Positions 1-4,683 of a stretch of 7,150 nucleotides of DNA are shown here, in pieces. Each line of letters opens with the position of its first letter. Within the stretch, counting starts at the first letter, position 1. The translations under genes were made by a program, and so were the position numbers. A model generated the notes under the pieces. It worked only from the letters and a program-made list of their open reading frames with translations, had not been told where the DNA came from and ran no database searches. Origin of the DNA: an uncultured Eggerthellaceae bacterium (GTDB taxonomy: Bacteria; Actinomycetota; Coriobacteriia; Coriobacteriales; Eggerthellaceae); NCBI GenBank assembly GCA_934670115.1, contig CAKUOV010000072.1:1-7150 (forward strand), given 5' to 3'.

Positions 1-6
1 AGAGAG

Positions 7-357
7 ATGGAGCAGGTAATCTCATTTACACCCAGCGAGCTGTGGACGTGGTTCCTCGGGGCTTGCGTGGCGGTGGCTACGATCTCGGGCGCGGGTGCGG
101 CATTGGGCGCATGGCTCAAGAAGGCCAGGCAGCCCGAGACCGAGCGCGAGGAGCGCATCACCCGCCTAGAGGAGACCGTGGCGCGGCACGACAAGCTGTT
201 CCGCAACGACAAGAGCCGCTTGGACGAAATCGAGAACGGCAACAGGGTCACTCAGATGGCTTTATTGGCGCTGCTCGACCACGGCATCGACGGGAACAAT
301 CTCGAGCAGATGAAGCAGGCGAAGGAAGACCTGCAACGACATTTAGTGGAAAGGTAG
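7..357 (+). CDS. Small phage membrane/coiled-coil protein of the lysis module
   Basis: The 116-residue product has one hydrophobic segment at about residues 11-36, then a charged helical region at about 41-80 with heptad-like spacing that looks like a coiled coil. The C-terminal part (about 79-113) contains NRVTQMALLALLDHGIDG, a style I associate with small phage proteins encoded just before holins; I cannot name the family. One transmembrane helix plus a cytoplasmic coiled coil resembles XhlA-type helper proteins of phage lysis cassettes, so a role in lysis timing or holin assistance is possible but inferred only from layout and position. It sits 9 bases upstream of the holin gene on the same strand, clearly in one operon. 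The ATG is 6 bases from the window edge, so its ribosome binding site is mostly out of view and the start could lie further upstream. Confidence 0.75.
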   Translation: MEQVISFTPSELWTWFLGACVAVATISGAGAALGAWLKKARQPETEREERITRLEETVARHDKLFRNDKSRLDEIENGNRVTQMALLALLDHGIDGNNLEQMKQAKEDLQRHLVER

Positions 358-366
358 GTAAGGAAA

Positions 367-630
367 ATGGCAATCAATTGGAAAGTACGCGTGAAGAACA
401 AGATGTTTTGGCTTGCACTCATCCCAGCAATCCTGCTGGTGGTGCAGGTCGTGGCAGCTCCTTTCGGCTATCAGTTCGACTTCGTGGTTCTGAATCAACA
501 GCTCGCCGCCATCATCAACGCAGTCTTCGCATTGCTGGTAATCATCGGAATCCCCGTGGACATGACCACGGACGGCTTCGGCGACTCCCAGCAGGCGTTG
601 GCATACACTGAGCCGCGCAAGGCGGAGTAG
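367..630 (+). CDS. Phage holin, phi LC3 family
   Basis: This 87-residue protein should form the inner-membrane lesions that let the endolysin reach the peptidoglycan. The N-terminus INWKVRVKNKMFWLALIPA and the tail GFGDSQQALAYTEP match the conserved ends of the phi LC3 holin family (Phage_holin_1). There are two hydrophobic segments, about residues 13-32 and 45-63, joined by a short loop, and a charged C-terminus; length is normal for the family. An AAGGTAGG stretch at 351-358, overlapping the stop of the previous gene, lies 8 bases before the ATG and is a plausible ribosome binding site. The gene ends 3 bases before the amidase start, the usual holin-endolysin pairing. Confidence 0.92.
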   Translation: MAINWKVRVKNKMFWLALIPAILLVVQVVAAPFGYQFDFVVLNQQLAAIINAVFALLVIIGIPVDMTTDGFGDSQQALAYTEPRKAE

Positions 631-633
631 ACG

Positions 634-1389
634 ATGGACATCAATAGAACTTGGGAAACGTCGAACGGGTCGTATGACTGGAATGACCCCAGCTGGATCG
701 TGGTGCATTATACTGCTGGCGGCTGGGGCGTCACGGCTGAGGCGAACGCCCAGTACTACTACCGCAACGGCGGCAACGTCCAGTGCGGCACGCACTACTT
801 CCTGGGCGACGACGGCATCTACGCCTCAACGCCCGAGGGGCGCGGCGCGTGGACGAACGGCAACTACGAGGCCAACACCCACGCAATCAGCATCGAGGTC
901 GCCTGCGGCACGGACGAGCCGTGCTTCACCGACACAGAGCGCGAGCTTCTGCGCGAGCTGGTGGGCGACCTGATGGCGCGCTACGGCATCGATGCGGACC
1001 ACGTTATACGACACTACGACGTCGTTGACAACTTCGGCGGGAACACGCTCGACCCGCACAAGAACTGCCCCCGCCCCTACATCGACCAGGAGGCGTGGGA
1101 GGAACTGCACGATTACATCACAGGGGAAGGAGAACCCGACATGGACATGAACGACCGAATCACCGACGGATACATCATGGACGGCACCACCTACGCCACG
1201 GTGGGCAACTGCATCTACTGGGCTGAGCGCAACGCCGAGAAGACCGCGAGCACGGTCAACCTGCTGGCCGACCAGGTGCGCGAGCTGTCCGAGAAGGTGG
1301 ATGCGCTCTCCATCGGCGGCGGCACCGTGGATTACGCCGCATTGGCCAAGGCGGTCTGCGACGAGCAGGCCAAGCGCATGGCTGAGTAG
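634..1389 (+). CDS. Endolysin: N-acetylmuramoyl-L-alanine amidase (Amidase_2)
   Basis: A zinc amidase that cuts the bond between N-acetylmuramic acid and L-alanine of peptidoglycan at the end of the lytic cycle. The Amidase_2 domain covers about residues 10-155. Likely zinc ligands are H25 (VVHYTAGG), H127 (VIRHYDVV) and C145 (HKNCPRPY), with K143 in the position of the catalytic lysine. There is no signal peptide, so export depends on the holin. Between H127 and C145 there are 17 residues, about ten more than in many relatives. After an acidic linker (GEGEPD, 164-169) come about 82 residues with a heptad-like helix (about 200-226), a glycine hinge (GGG, 228-230) and a last helix. I recognise no LysM, SH3 or choline-binding repeat there; it may be an oligomerisation or wall-binding part. 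GGAG at 624-627, overlapping the holin stop, supports the start. See the internal start at 1141. Confidence 0.93.
   Translation: MDINRTWETSNGSYDWNDPSWIVVHYTAGGWGVTAEANAQYYYRNGGNVQCGTHYFLGDDGIYASTPEGRGAWTNGNYEANTHAISIEVACGTDEPCFTDTERELLRELVGDLMARYGIDADHVIRHYDVVDNFGGNTLDPHKNCPRPYIDQEAWEELHDYITGEGEPDMDMNDRITDGYIMDGTTYATVGNCIYWAERNAEKTASTVNLLADQVRELSEKVDALSIGGGTVDYAALAKAVCDEQAKRMAE
1127..1143 (+). promoter_or_regulatory. Internal ribosome binding site and in-frame ATG within the endolysin gene
   Basis: AAGGAG at 1127-1132, inside a run of GGGGAAGGAGAA, is followed after 8 bases by ATG at 1141-1143. This ATG is codon 170 of the amidase, in frame, exactly where the catalytic domain and linker end. 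It is a better Shine-Dalgarno site than the one for the full-length start. Translation from it would give an 82-residue protein (1141-1389) holding only the C-terminal part. In-frame internal starts that make extra cell-wall-binding chains are known in some endolysins, such as Lys170 and the clostridial CD27L/CTP1L group. Use here is inferred. Confidence 0.6.
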
Positions 1390-1403
1390 CTGGCTGCGAT
1401 AGT

Positions 1404-1441
1404 GACCGCCGCGGCCTCTGACTCAAGCACACTCGGCGGTC
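1404..1441 (+). other. Stem-loop after the endolysin stop codon
   Basis: GACCGCCG at 1404-1411 pairs perfectly with CGGCGGTC at 1434-1441 across a 22-base loop, 15 bases after the amidase stop. Only TTT follows, so alone it is a weak terminator. With the strong hairpin at 1458 it may form a double terminator or protect the 3' end of the lysis mRNA. Confidence 0.4.
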
Positions 1442-1457
1442 TTTCCCAGCATACGAG

Positions 1458-1496
1458 ACTCCCCCTGCCTTCGGGCGGGGGGAGTTTTTGCGTTTT
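1458..1496 (+). terminator. Rho-independent terminator of the lysis operon (copy 1 of a duplicated terminator)
   Basis: A 12-bp stem (ACTCCCCCTGCC at 1458-1469 with its partner at 1474-1485, one G-U pair) is capped by a C(UUCG)G tetraloop and followed by TTTTTGCGTTTT. It lies about 70 bases after the endolysin stop. The T tract is only on the + strand, so it should end lysis transcription and shield the convergent abi gene. The 36 bases from 1460 recur at 2663-2698 with one difference (G1484 versus A2687). Confidence 0.93.
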
Positions 1497-1559
1497 GATC
1501 AGCTTTTATCGGTTCTCGCCGCGCCCCCTTGAACCTGCGCGGGCACGCGTGTTGTTGAT

Positions 1560-2471
1560 TCATTTCGGTCTCGGAATCAGAAAACCATCTGAATATTCAG
1601 GATTTTCCCTAATCAACGCGTCTATTTCTTTCGAAACGGAGCGGTCGCCATCTATCTTCAACCTGTAATTGTTCAACATTATTACTTGGCAATACGCGCT
1701 TGTCGGGTCGAATCTCATGTTTCTCGGCCTGAGCTTTTTCTGCACGGGGCACAAAATCCCCATCCTTCTGTTCCACAGCTGCCTGTGATGGGCGCAGAGG
1801 TTCCTTAGAACCGAAAGGGAATGGACGATATCCGCGAAAGGAGCCCACTGGAGCCCATAGCTGGCCGCCGCAGCTCTTGCGGGGGCGGCATCCTTCGCAT
1901 ATGTTATCAAGTTGGAGACTCGGCCGAAAGACATAACCTCGACGGCGACCCAAATTGGAACATTTGAGTAACGTAGGAGCTTGTCTTCGAAGCCGTTCCG
2001 ATTGGCATCGCGGTCAACATACCTCGATACCATATTGCTTTTGTCCTTGTCGAGGTCGGAGAGTATTCCCCTAACTATGGAACTCGGCCTATCGTCTTTC
2101 GGGTTAGGCGAATCGTTGTAGAAGGCAAAATCGAGATAGAACGCCTTCTCCCCATAGGCACGACCGTATTCGTACGCAAGCATGGAGCGAAGCGCGATTT
2201 CGACCACCGACAGCTGCTTCAGCAGGAGAGACCTCATGTCTGCGTCGATATCGATTATACGCCGAATTTCTTCGAACGTCGCACCTTCGACGAACCTGTT
2301 GTCGCCATAACGCGGGTCTCTTTGGAATTCACGTGCGTAGCCCGAAAAACGATAATAGTTCGTGTGGGCAAGAAACGAATTGAGCGATTCGGGGTCATCG
2401 ACGCTAAGACCCCTGTCGTCGATTAGCAAGGATGCGAGCTGGTCGATGGTCTTAAATGGCTTGTCTGACAT
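1560..2471 (-). CDS. Abi_2-family (AbiD/AbiF-like) abortive infection HEPN protein
   Basis: A 303-residue protein of the Abi_2 group, prophage- or plasmid-borne anti-phage proteins thought to act as HEPN ribonucleases. Visible family marks are KPFKTIDQLASLL near the N-terminus, NYYRFSGYAREF at 38-49, EIALRS at 91-96, PIWVAVEVMSFGRVSNL at 172-188 and RNLCAHHRQLWNRR at 223-236. In the last, R223-x4-H228 fits the catalytic RX4-6H motif of HEPN RNases. I chose the ATG at 2471 because GAGGAA lies 6 bases upstream and the product then begins in the normal family way; the in-frame ATG at 2510 would add 13 residues of no family character. The gene runs convergently to the lysis operon between two copies of the same terminator. 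Hand counts of single 60-base lines give about 40-50% G+C, against about 65% in a line of the endolysin gene, which suggests separate acquisition. I see no clear terminator of its own. Which phage or signal it responds to cannot be read from the sequence. Confidence 0.88.
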   Translation of the reverse strand: MSDKPFKTIDQLASLLIDDRGLSVDDPESLNSFLAHTNYYRFSGYAREFQRDPRYGDNRFVEGATFEEIRRIIDIDADMRSLLLKQLSVVEIALRSMLAYEYGRAYGEKAFYLDFAFYNDSPNPKDDRPSSIVRGILSDLDKDKSNMVSRYVDRDANRNGFEDKLLRYSNVPIWVAVEVMSFGRVSNLITYAKDAAPARAAAASYGLQWAPFADIVHSLSVLRNLCAHHRQLWNRRMGILCPVQKKLRPRNMRFDPTSAYCQVIMLNNYRLKIDGDRSVSKEIDALIRENPEYSDGFLIPRPK

Positions 2472-2477
2472 ATAAAG

Positions 2478-2483
2478 TTCCTC
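2478..2483 (-). promoter_or_regulatory. Ribosome binding site that fixes the abi start
   Basis: GAGGAA read on the - strand at 2483-2478 is 6 bases from the ATG at 2471. The alternative ATG at 2510 lacks a comparable site. Confidence 0.7.
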
Positions 2484-2537
2484 GGATGAAGATAAAACGG
2501 CCCACCGCATTTCAGCATCATCGAGAGGCTTGGGTGG

Positions 2538-2572
2538 GCACTGATAGGTATAGCCTAACGCAACCTCGGTGC
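2538..2572 (+). other. Imperfect stem-loop upstream of abi
   Basis: GCACTGA (2538-2544) pairs with TCGGTGC (2566-2572), seven pairs with one G-U. Inside, TAGG (2545-2548) pairs with CCTA (2554-2557) around TATAG, leaving an 8-base bulge on the 3' side. The G-U pair exists only in + strand RNA; the - strand has a C-A mismatch there. Confidence 0.4.
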
Positions 2573-2585
2573 GAAATCCATACCG

Positions 2586-2611
2586 TTTCAGATAAATTTT
2601 TCAGATAAATT
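2586..2611. repeat. Perfect tandem 13-bp repeat upstream of abi
   Basis: TTTCAGATAAATT occurs twice without a gap (2586-2598 and 2599-2611). It is A+T-rich and about 115 bases upstream of the abi start. It could be a protein binding site, part of a promoter region, or a repeated element within an RNA. Confidence 0.75.
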
Positions 2612-2662
2612 CATAAAATCGCGAGTCCTGAGCACTGGCTTTTCGCAAACCGCTCGAAACCA

Positions 2663-2698
2663 TCCCCCTGCCTTCGGGCGGGGGGAATTTTTGCGTTT
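2663..2698 (+). terminator. Rho-independent terminator, copy 2 of the duplicated terminator
   Basis: The same UUCG-capped G+C-rich hairpin as at 1458, here with a 10-bp stem (2663-2672 with 2677-2686), followed by TTTTTGCGTTT. It works on the + strand, yet no + strand gene lies between the first copy and this one. It either ends an unrecognised + strand transcript or is a leftover of the event that brought in abi. Confidence 0.88.
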
Positions 2699-2707
2699 AG
2701 GACTAGG

Positions 2708-2750
2708 TTAGTCTAGTTTAGTCCGTTGTTAGTCCGTTGCTACTCCGTTC
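2708..2750. repeat. 11-bp tandem repeats beside the tRNA
   Basis: TTAGTCCGTTG occurs twice in perfect tandem (2718-2728 and 2729-2739), followed by a diverged unit CTACTCCGTTC (2740-2750) and preceded by a shortened unit TTAGTCTAGT (2708-2717). The spacing of one helical turn and the position next to a tRNA 3' end fit integrase arm-type binding sites. Confidence 0.65.
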
Positions 2751-2764
2751 TCGGGACGGAGTAG
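2740..2764. other. Perfect 9-bp inverted repeat
   Basis: CTACTCCGT (2740-2748) and ACGGAGTAG (2756-2764) flank a 7-base loop. No T run follows on either strand, so it is not a terminator. The left arm is also the last unit of the 11-bp repeat series. Confidence 0.6.
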
Positions 2765-2831
2765 GTCAGAGTAAGGGCAGACTAGCGCGTCTTTTGCGGC
2801 AAGGGTGGTACCAAAAGGTACTAAGTCGCAA

Positions 2832-2851
2832 TGTTTTATCGTGTTTTATCG
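2832..2851. repeat. Perfect tandem 10-bp repeat
   Basis: TGTTTTATCG occurs twice without a gap. A shorter pair, GGTAC, recurs 10 bases apart just before it (2807-2811 and 2817-2821). These add to the set of helical-turn-spaced repeats between the phage cargo and the tRNA. Confidence 0.65.
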
Positions 2852-2870
2852 CTATTCTTTATGCTTTGGG

Positions 2871-2904
2871 AAAAATAAAAGGTCAGAGCTATAAAGCCCT
2901 GACC
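2871..2904 (-). terminator. Rho-independent terminator of tRNA-Thr
   Basis: Reading the - strand, a 10-bp stem with one G-U pair (GGTCAGGGCT with AGCTCTGACC, loop TTAT) is followed by TTTTATTTTT. It starts 10 bases after the tRNA CCA end. If the crossover lies inside the tRNA, this terminator is phage-supplied. Confidence 0.9.
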
Positions 2905-2914
2905 TGGTGTTTCA

Positions 2915-2990
2915 TGGAGCCAATGAGCGGATTCGAACCGCTGACCTACGCATTACGAGTGCGTTGCTCTACCAGCTGAGCCACATTGGC
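2915..2990 (-). tRNA. tRNA-Thr(CGT)
   Basis: The - strand from 2990 folds as a full cloverleaf: acceptor stem GCCAATG with CATTGGC, D arm GCTC/GAGC, anticodon stem ACGCA/TGCGT with loop CTCGTAA, and T arm AGCGG-TTCGAAT-CCGCT. Positions 34-36 are CGT, reading the threonine codon ACG. The discriminator base is T and CCA is encoded (2917-2915), giving 76 bases. It has its own promoter and terminator, so it is a single-gene unit. It is the probable integration site of the prophage lying beyond its 3' end. Confidence 0.97.
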
Positions 2991-3020
2991 AAAATGCAAT
3001 TCCGAAGAACGCGGAGACTA

Positions 3021-3049
3021 ATTATAGCGAAAGCCTCAAATTTGCACAA
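3021..3049 (-). promoter_or_regulatory. Sigma-70-type promoter of tRNA-Thr
   Basis: On the - strand TTGTGC (3049-3044) and a perfect TATAAT (3026-3021) are separated by 17 bases. Initiation would fall near 3014, about 24 bases before the mature tRNA 5' end. Confidence 0.88.
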
Positions 3050-3082
3050 GGACTTTTTTCAATATCGTGCGAGTTCTTGTGC
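3044..3082. other. Inverted repeat between metI and the tRNA promoter
   Basis: GCACAAGGACT (3044-3054) and AGTTCTTGTGC (3072-3082) form 11 pairs with one G-U on the + strand, around a 17-base loop. The left arm covers the -35 box of the tRNA promoter. No T run follows on the - strand, so it is not a clear metI terminator. Confidence 0.4.
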
Positions 3083-3105
3083 GGGACGCGTGCAACCGCC
3101 AAACC

Positions 3106-3783
3106 CTAGTTGCGACGCTTGTCAATCTTGCGGGCAACCACGTCGCCAATCGTCTGGAACACCTGCACGAAAATCACGCACAGCACCACGGAGACAATCA
3201 TAACCGCAGTATTCCAGCGCTGATAGCCGTAGCGAATTGCAATGGAACCCAGGCCGCCGGCACCAACAGTGCCCGCCATGGCGGCATAACCGAACAACGT
3301 GACAAACGTAATAGCCGCGCCGCGCACAAGCGACGGCAAGCTTTCCTTCAACATGACCTTCGTCACAATTTGGAAATTGCTCGCGCCAAAGCTGTGAGCA
3401 GCCTCAATAAGGCCTTCGTCCACTTCCGCTAGCGACTGCTCCACCATGCGCGCAACGAACGGCGCTGCGGAAACAGTCAGCGGCACAATTGCGCCCTGCA
3501 CGCCCAGCGACGTGCCCACTACCAGGCGGGTGAAGGGGATGATTGCCACCAGCAAAATGATGAACGGAATGGAACGACCAATGTTGATGACCCATCCCAG
3601 CACGGTGTTTACGCTCTTGTTCGGTGCCAGGCCATTTGCCTTTGTCATATGGAACCACGTACCCAACGGCAGGCCAATCACGTATGCCAACAGGCACGAT
3701 ACGGCGGTCATCAGGAACGATTCCCAGCAGCCCACCGCTAAGAGCACGCCGAATTCATCGAGAAATGCGCTGATTGCTTCCAT
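3106..3783 (-). CDS. metI: Methionine ABC transporter permease
   Basis: The membrane subunit of a MetNIQ-type importer of L- and D-methionine. The 225 residues have about five hydrophobic helices (about 11-41, 61-85, 96-115, 152-180 and 190-212), normal for MetI. The coupling helix that contacts the ATPase is seen in EAAHSFGAS (127-135), the permease EAA loop with conserved G133. IGRSIPFIILLVAIIPFTR and TVGAGGLGSIAIRYGYQRW are typical MetI stretches. The ATG directly follows the metN stop (TAA at 3784-3786), and AAGGAGG within the last metN codons lies at good distance, so the two are translationally coupled. It is the last gene of metQ-metN-metI. Homologous importers can carry other small substrates, but the MetQ neighbour makes methionine most likely. 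Confidence 0.95.
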   Translation of the reverse strand: MEAISAFLDEFGVLLAVGCWESFLMTAVSCLLAYVIGLPLGTWFHMTKANGLAPNKSVNTVLGWVINIGRSIPFIILLVAIIPFTRLVVGTSLGVQGAIVPLTVSAAPFVARMVEQSLAEVDEGLIEAAHSFGASNFQIVTKVMLKESLPSLVRGAAITFVTLFGYAAMAGTVGAGGLGSIAIRYGYQRWNTAVMIVSVVLCVIFVQVFQTIGDVVARKIDKRRN

Positions 3784-4539
3784 TTACAGCACCTCCTTGT
3801 CTTCGACGGTGCCATTGTAATGGCTGATAAGAAGCTTCGTTGCCGTGCTCTGCGGGTTTTCGAACACGTCCATGGTGGGGCCGACTTCGGCAATTTTGCC
3901 ATGATCGATAACGGCAATGCGGTTGCAGGCACGCTTCGCCACGTCCAGCGAGTGCGTGATCATGACCATAGTCACGCCCAGCTCGCGATTGATGTCGCGC
4001 AGCAAATCCAGAATCTGGATGGTCGTGCGGCTGTCAAGGGCGCTGGTTGCCTCGTCGCACAGCATGATTTTAGGCTGGTTCACCAGGGCGCGCGCAATGG
4101 CAACGCGCTGTTGCTGGCCGCCGGAAAGTTCACTGGGGTAGCTCTTCGCCTTGTCGGCAATGCCCACGCGTTCCAGCAGCTCAAGCGCACGTTTCTGGTC
4201 CTTCTCGCCACGAATCTCCAAGGGAAACATGACGTTTTTCAGCACGGTGCTCTGCTGAAACAGGCTGAAATGCTGGAAAATCATGCCAACGCTGCTGCGG
4301 AACTCGCGCAGCGCCTTGCCGGAATATTCGGTCACATCTTTTCCGTCGATGACGATATTGCCCGAGCTGGGCTTTTCCAGCATATTGATGCAGCGCACTA
4401 GCGTGGATTTGCCCGCGCCGGATTCACCGATGATGCCAAAGATGTCGCCGTCCTCAATAGTGAGGCTTACGTGGTCAAGCGCCGCAAATTCGCCTTCGCG
4501 CGTGCTGTAAACCTTGGAAATGTCGTTAATCTCAATCAT
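3784..4539 (-). CDS. metN: Methionine ABC transporter ATPase, short form without NIL domain
   Basis: The ATPase that drives the MetI channel from the cytoplasm. All motifs are intact: Walker A GESGAGKST (38-46), Q-loop Q89 (IFQH), signature LSGGQ (138-142), Walker B IMLCDE with E163, D-loop SALD (166-169) and switch H196. The closest style is the MetN/polar amino acid group. Most MetN proteins have about 340 residues, with a C-terminal NIL (ACT-like) domain that binds methionine and shuts transport down; this one ends at residue 251, soon after the nucleotide-binding domain. The end is clean and overlaps the metI ribosome binding site, so it is not a recent truncation. The ribosome binding site is weak (AAGG about 12 bases before the ATG); translation may depend on upstream metQ or on the intergenic structures. 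Confidence 0.94.
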   Translation of the reverse strand: MIEINDISKVYSTREGEFAALDHVSLTIEDGDIFGIIGESGAGKSTLVRCINMLEKPSSGNIVIDGKDVTEYSGKALREFRSSVGMIFQHFSLFQQSTVLKNVMFPLEIRGEKDQKRALELLERVGIADKAKSYPSELSGGQQQRVAIARALVNQPKIMLCDEATSALDSRTTIQILDLLRDINRELGVTMVMITHSLDVAKRACNRIAVIDHGKIAEVGPTMDVFENPQSTATKLLISHYNGTVEDKEVL

Positions 4540-4563
4540 GTATCAATCAAGCCTTATTCGCAG

Positions 4564-4599
4564 GTCAAGGATGTCGGACCTGCGCCCGGCATCCTTGAC
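4564..4599. other. Strong stem-loop between metQ and metN
   Basis: GTCAAGGATGTCGG (4564-4577) and CCGGCATCCTTGAC (4586-4599) form 14 pairs with one G-U on the + strand; on the - strand, the mRNA strand, the stem is 10 bp, one mismatch, 3 bp. It ends about 24 bases before the metN start. No T run follows on the mRNA strand, so it is more likely an mRNA-stability or partial-attenuation element than a full terminator. An alternative 6-bp stem (CAGGTC at 4561 with GACCTG at 4577) would exclude it. Confidence 0.75.
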
Positions 4600-4623
4600 G
4601 TGTTTGCAACTGTTGTTGTGAGC

Positions 4624-4659
4624 CTTCCCATTATCCTCGCTTATCAGAGGAAAGGGAAG
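4624..4659. other. Second stem-loop downstream of metQ
   Basis: CTTCCC (4624-4629) pairs with GGGAAG (4654-4659), and CCTC (4635-4638) with GAGG (4647-4650), around an 8-base loop with an internal bulge. It lies 25 bases after the metQ stop codon and, with the hairpin at 4564, could keep metQ mRNA more abundant than metNI. Confidence 0.45.
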
Positions 4660-4683
4660 AGGGAAGATCGAAGAACTTAAAGC

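Larger units (their letters stand above)
2484..2662. other. Noncoding region upstream of abi; candidate RNA gene or long leader
   Basis: About 180 bases between the abi ribosome binding site and the second terminator hold no credible gene. They contain a perfect tandem 13-bp repeat (2586-2611) and a stem-loop (2538-2572) that pairs better as + strand RNA. A rho-independent terminator for + strand transcription follows at 2663. Possible readings are a small + strand RNA divergent from abi, or a structured 5' leader of abi. I found no convincing -35/-10 pair on either strand; a weak - strand candidate is TTTCGC, 18 bases, TATACC. AbiF has been reported to be paired with a noncoding RNA antitoxin, which motivates the RNA reading, but nothing in the bases proves it. 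Confidence 0.3.
2700..2940. other. Probable prophage attachment junction at the tRNA-Thr 3' end
   Basis: Phage genes and cargo lie on the 3' side of the tRNA and chromosomal transport genes on its 5' side. The tRNA is intact, and its 3' half (from about 2915 to the T arm) is the usual crossover core for tyrosine integrases. Clustered 10-11 bp repeats at 2708-2851 look like arm sites. No second copy of the tRNA 3' end is in this window, so the core boundaries are not defined; this is an inference from layout. Confidence 0.5.

Noticed and set aside
42..611. Open + strand frame of 189 codons across the first two phage genes, and a - strand frame at 343-795
   Set aside because: Both overlap well-supported genes, have low-complexity Arg/Gly-rich or unrecognisable products, and lack ribosome binding sites.
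1458..1542. Terminator for abi on the - strand, from the shared hairpin or from the CCGCGC/GCGCGG stem at 1519-1542
   Set aside because: Neither is followed by a T run when read on the - strand, so an intrinsic terminator for abi cannot be claimed.
1402..1668. Open + strand frame of 88 codons after the endolysin
   Set aside because: It runs through a strong terminator hairpin and into the 3' end of abi on the other strand; the product has no family character.
2700..2860. CRISPR array
   Set aside because: Repeats are only 10-13 bp, adjacent without spacers, and no cas gene is near.
2737..3203. Two open + strand frames reading through the tRNA
   Set aside because: The sequence MSGFEPLTYALRVRCSTS and its shifted partner are well-known artefacts of translating the antisense of a tRNA gene.
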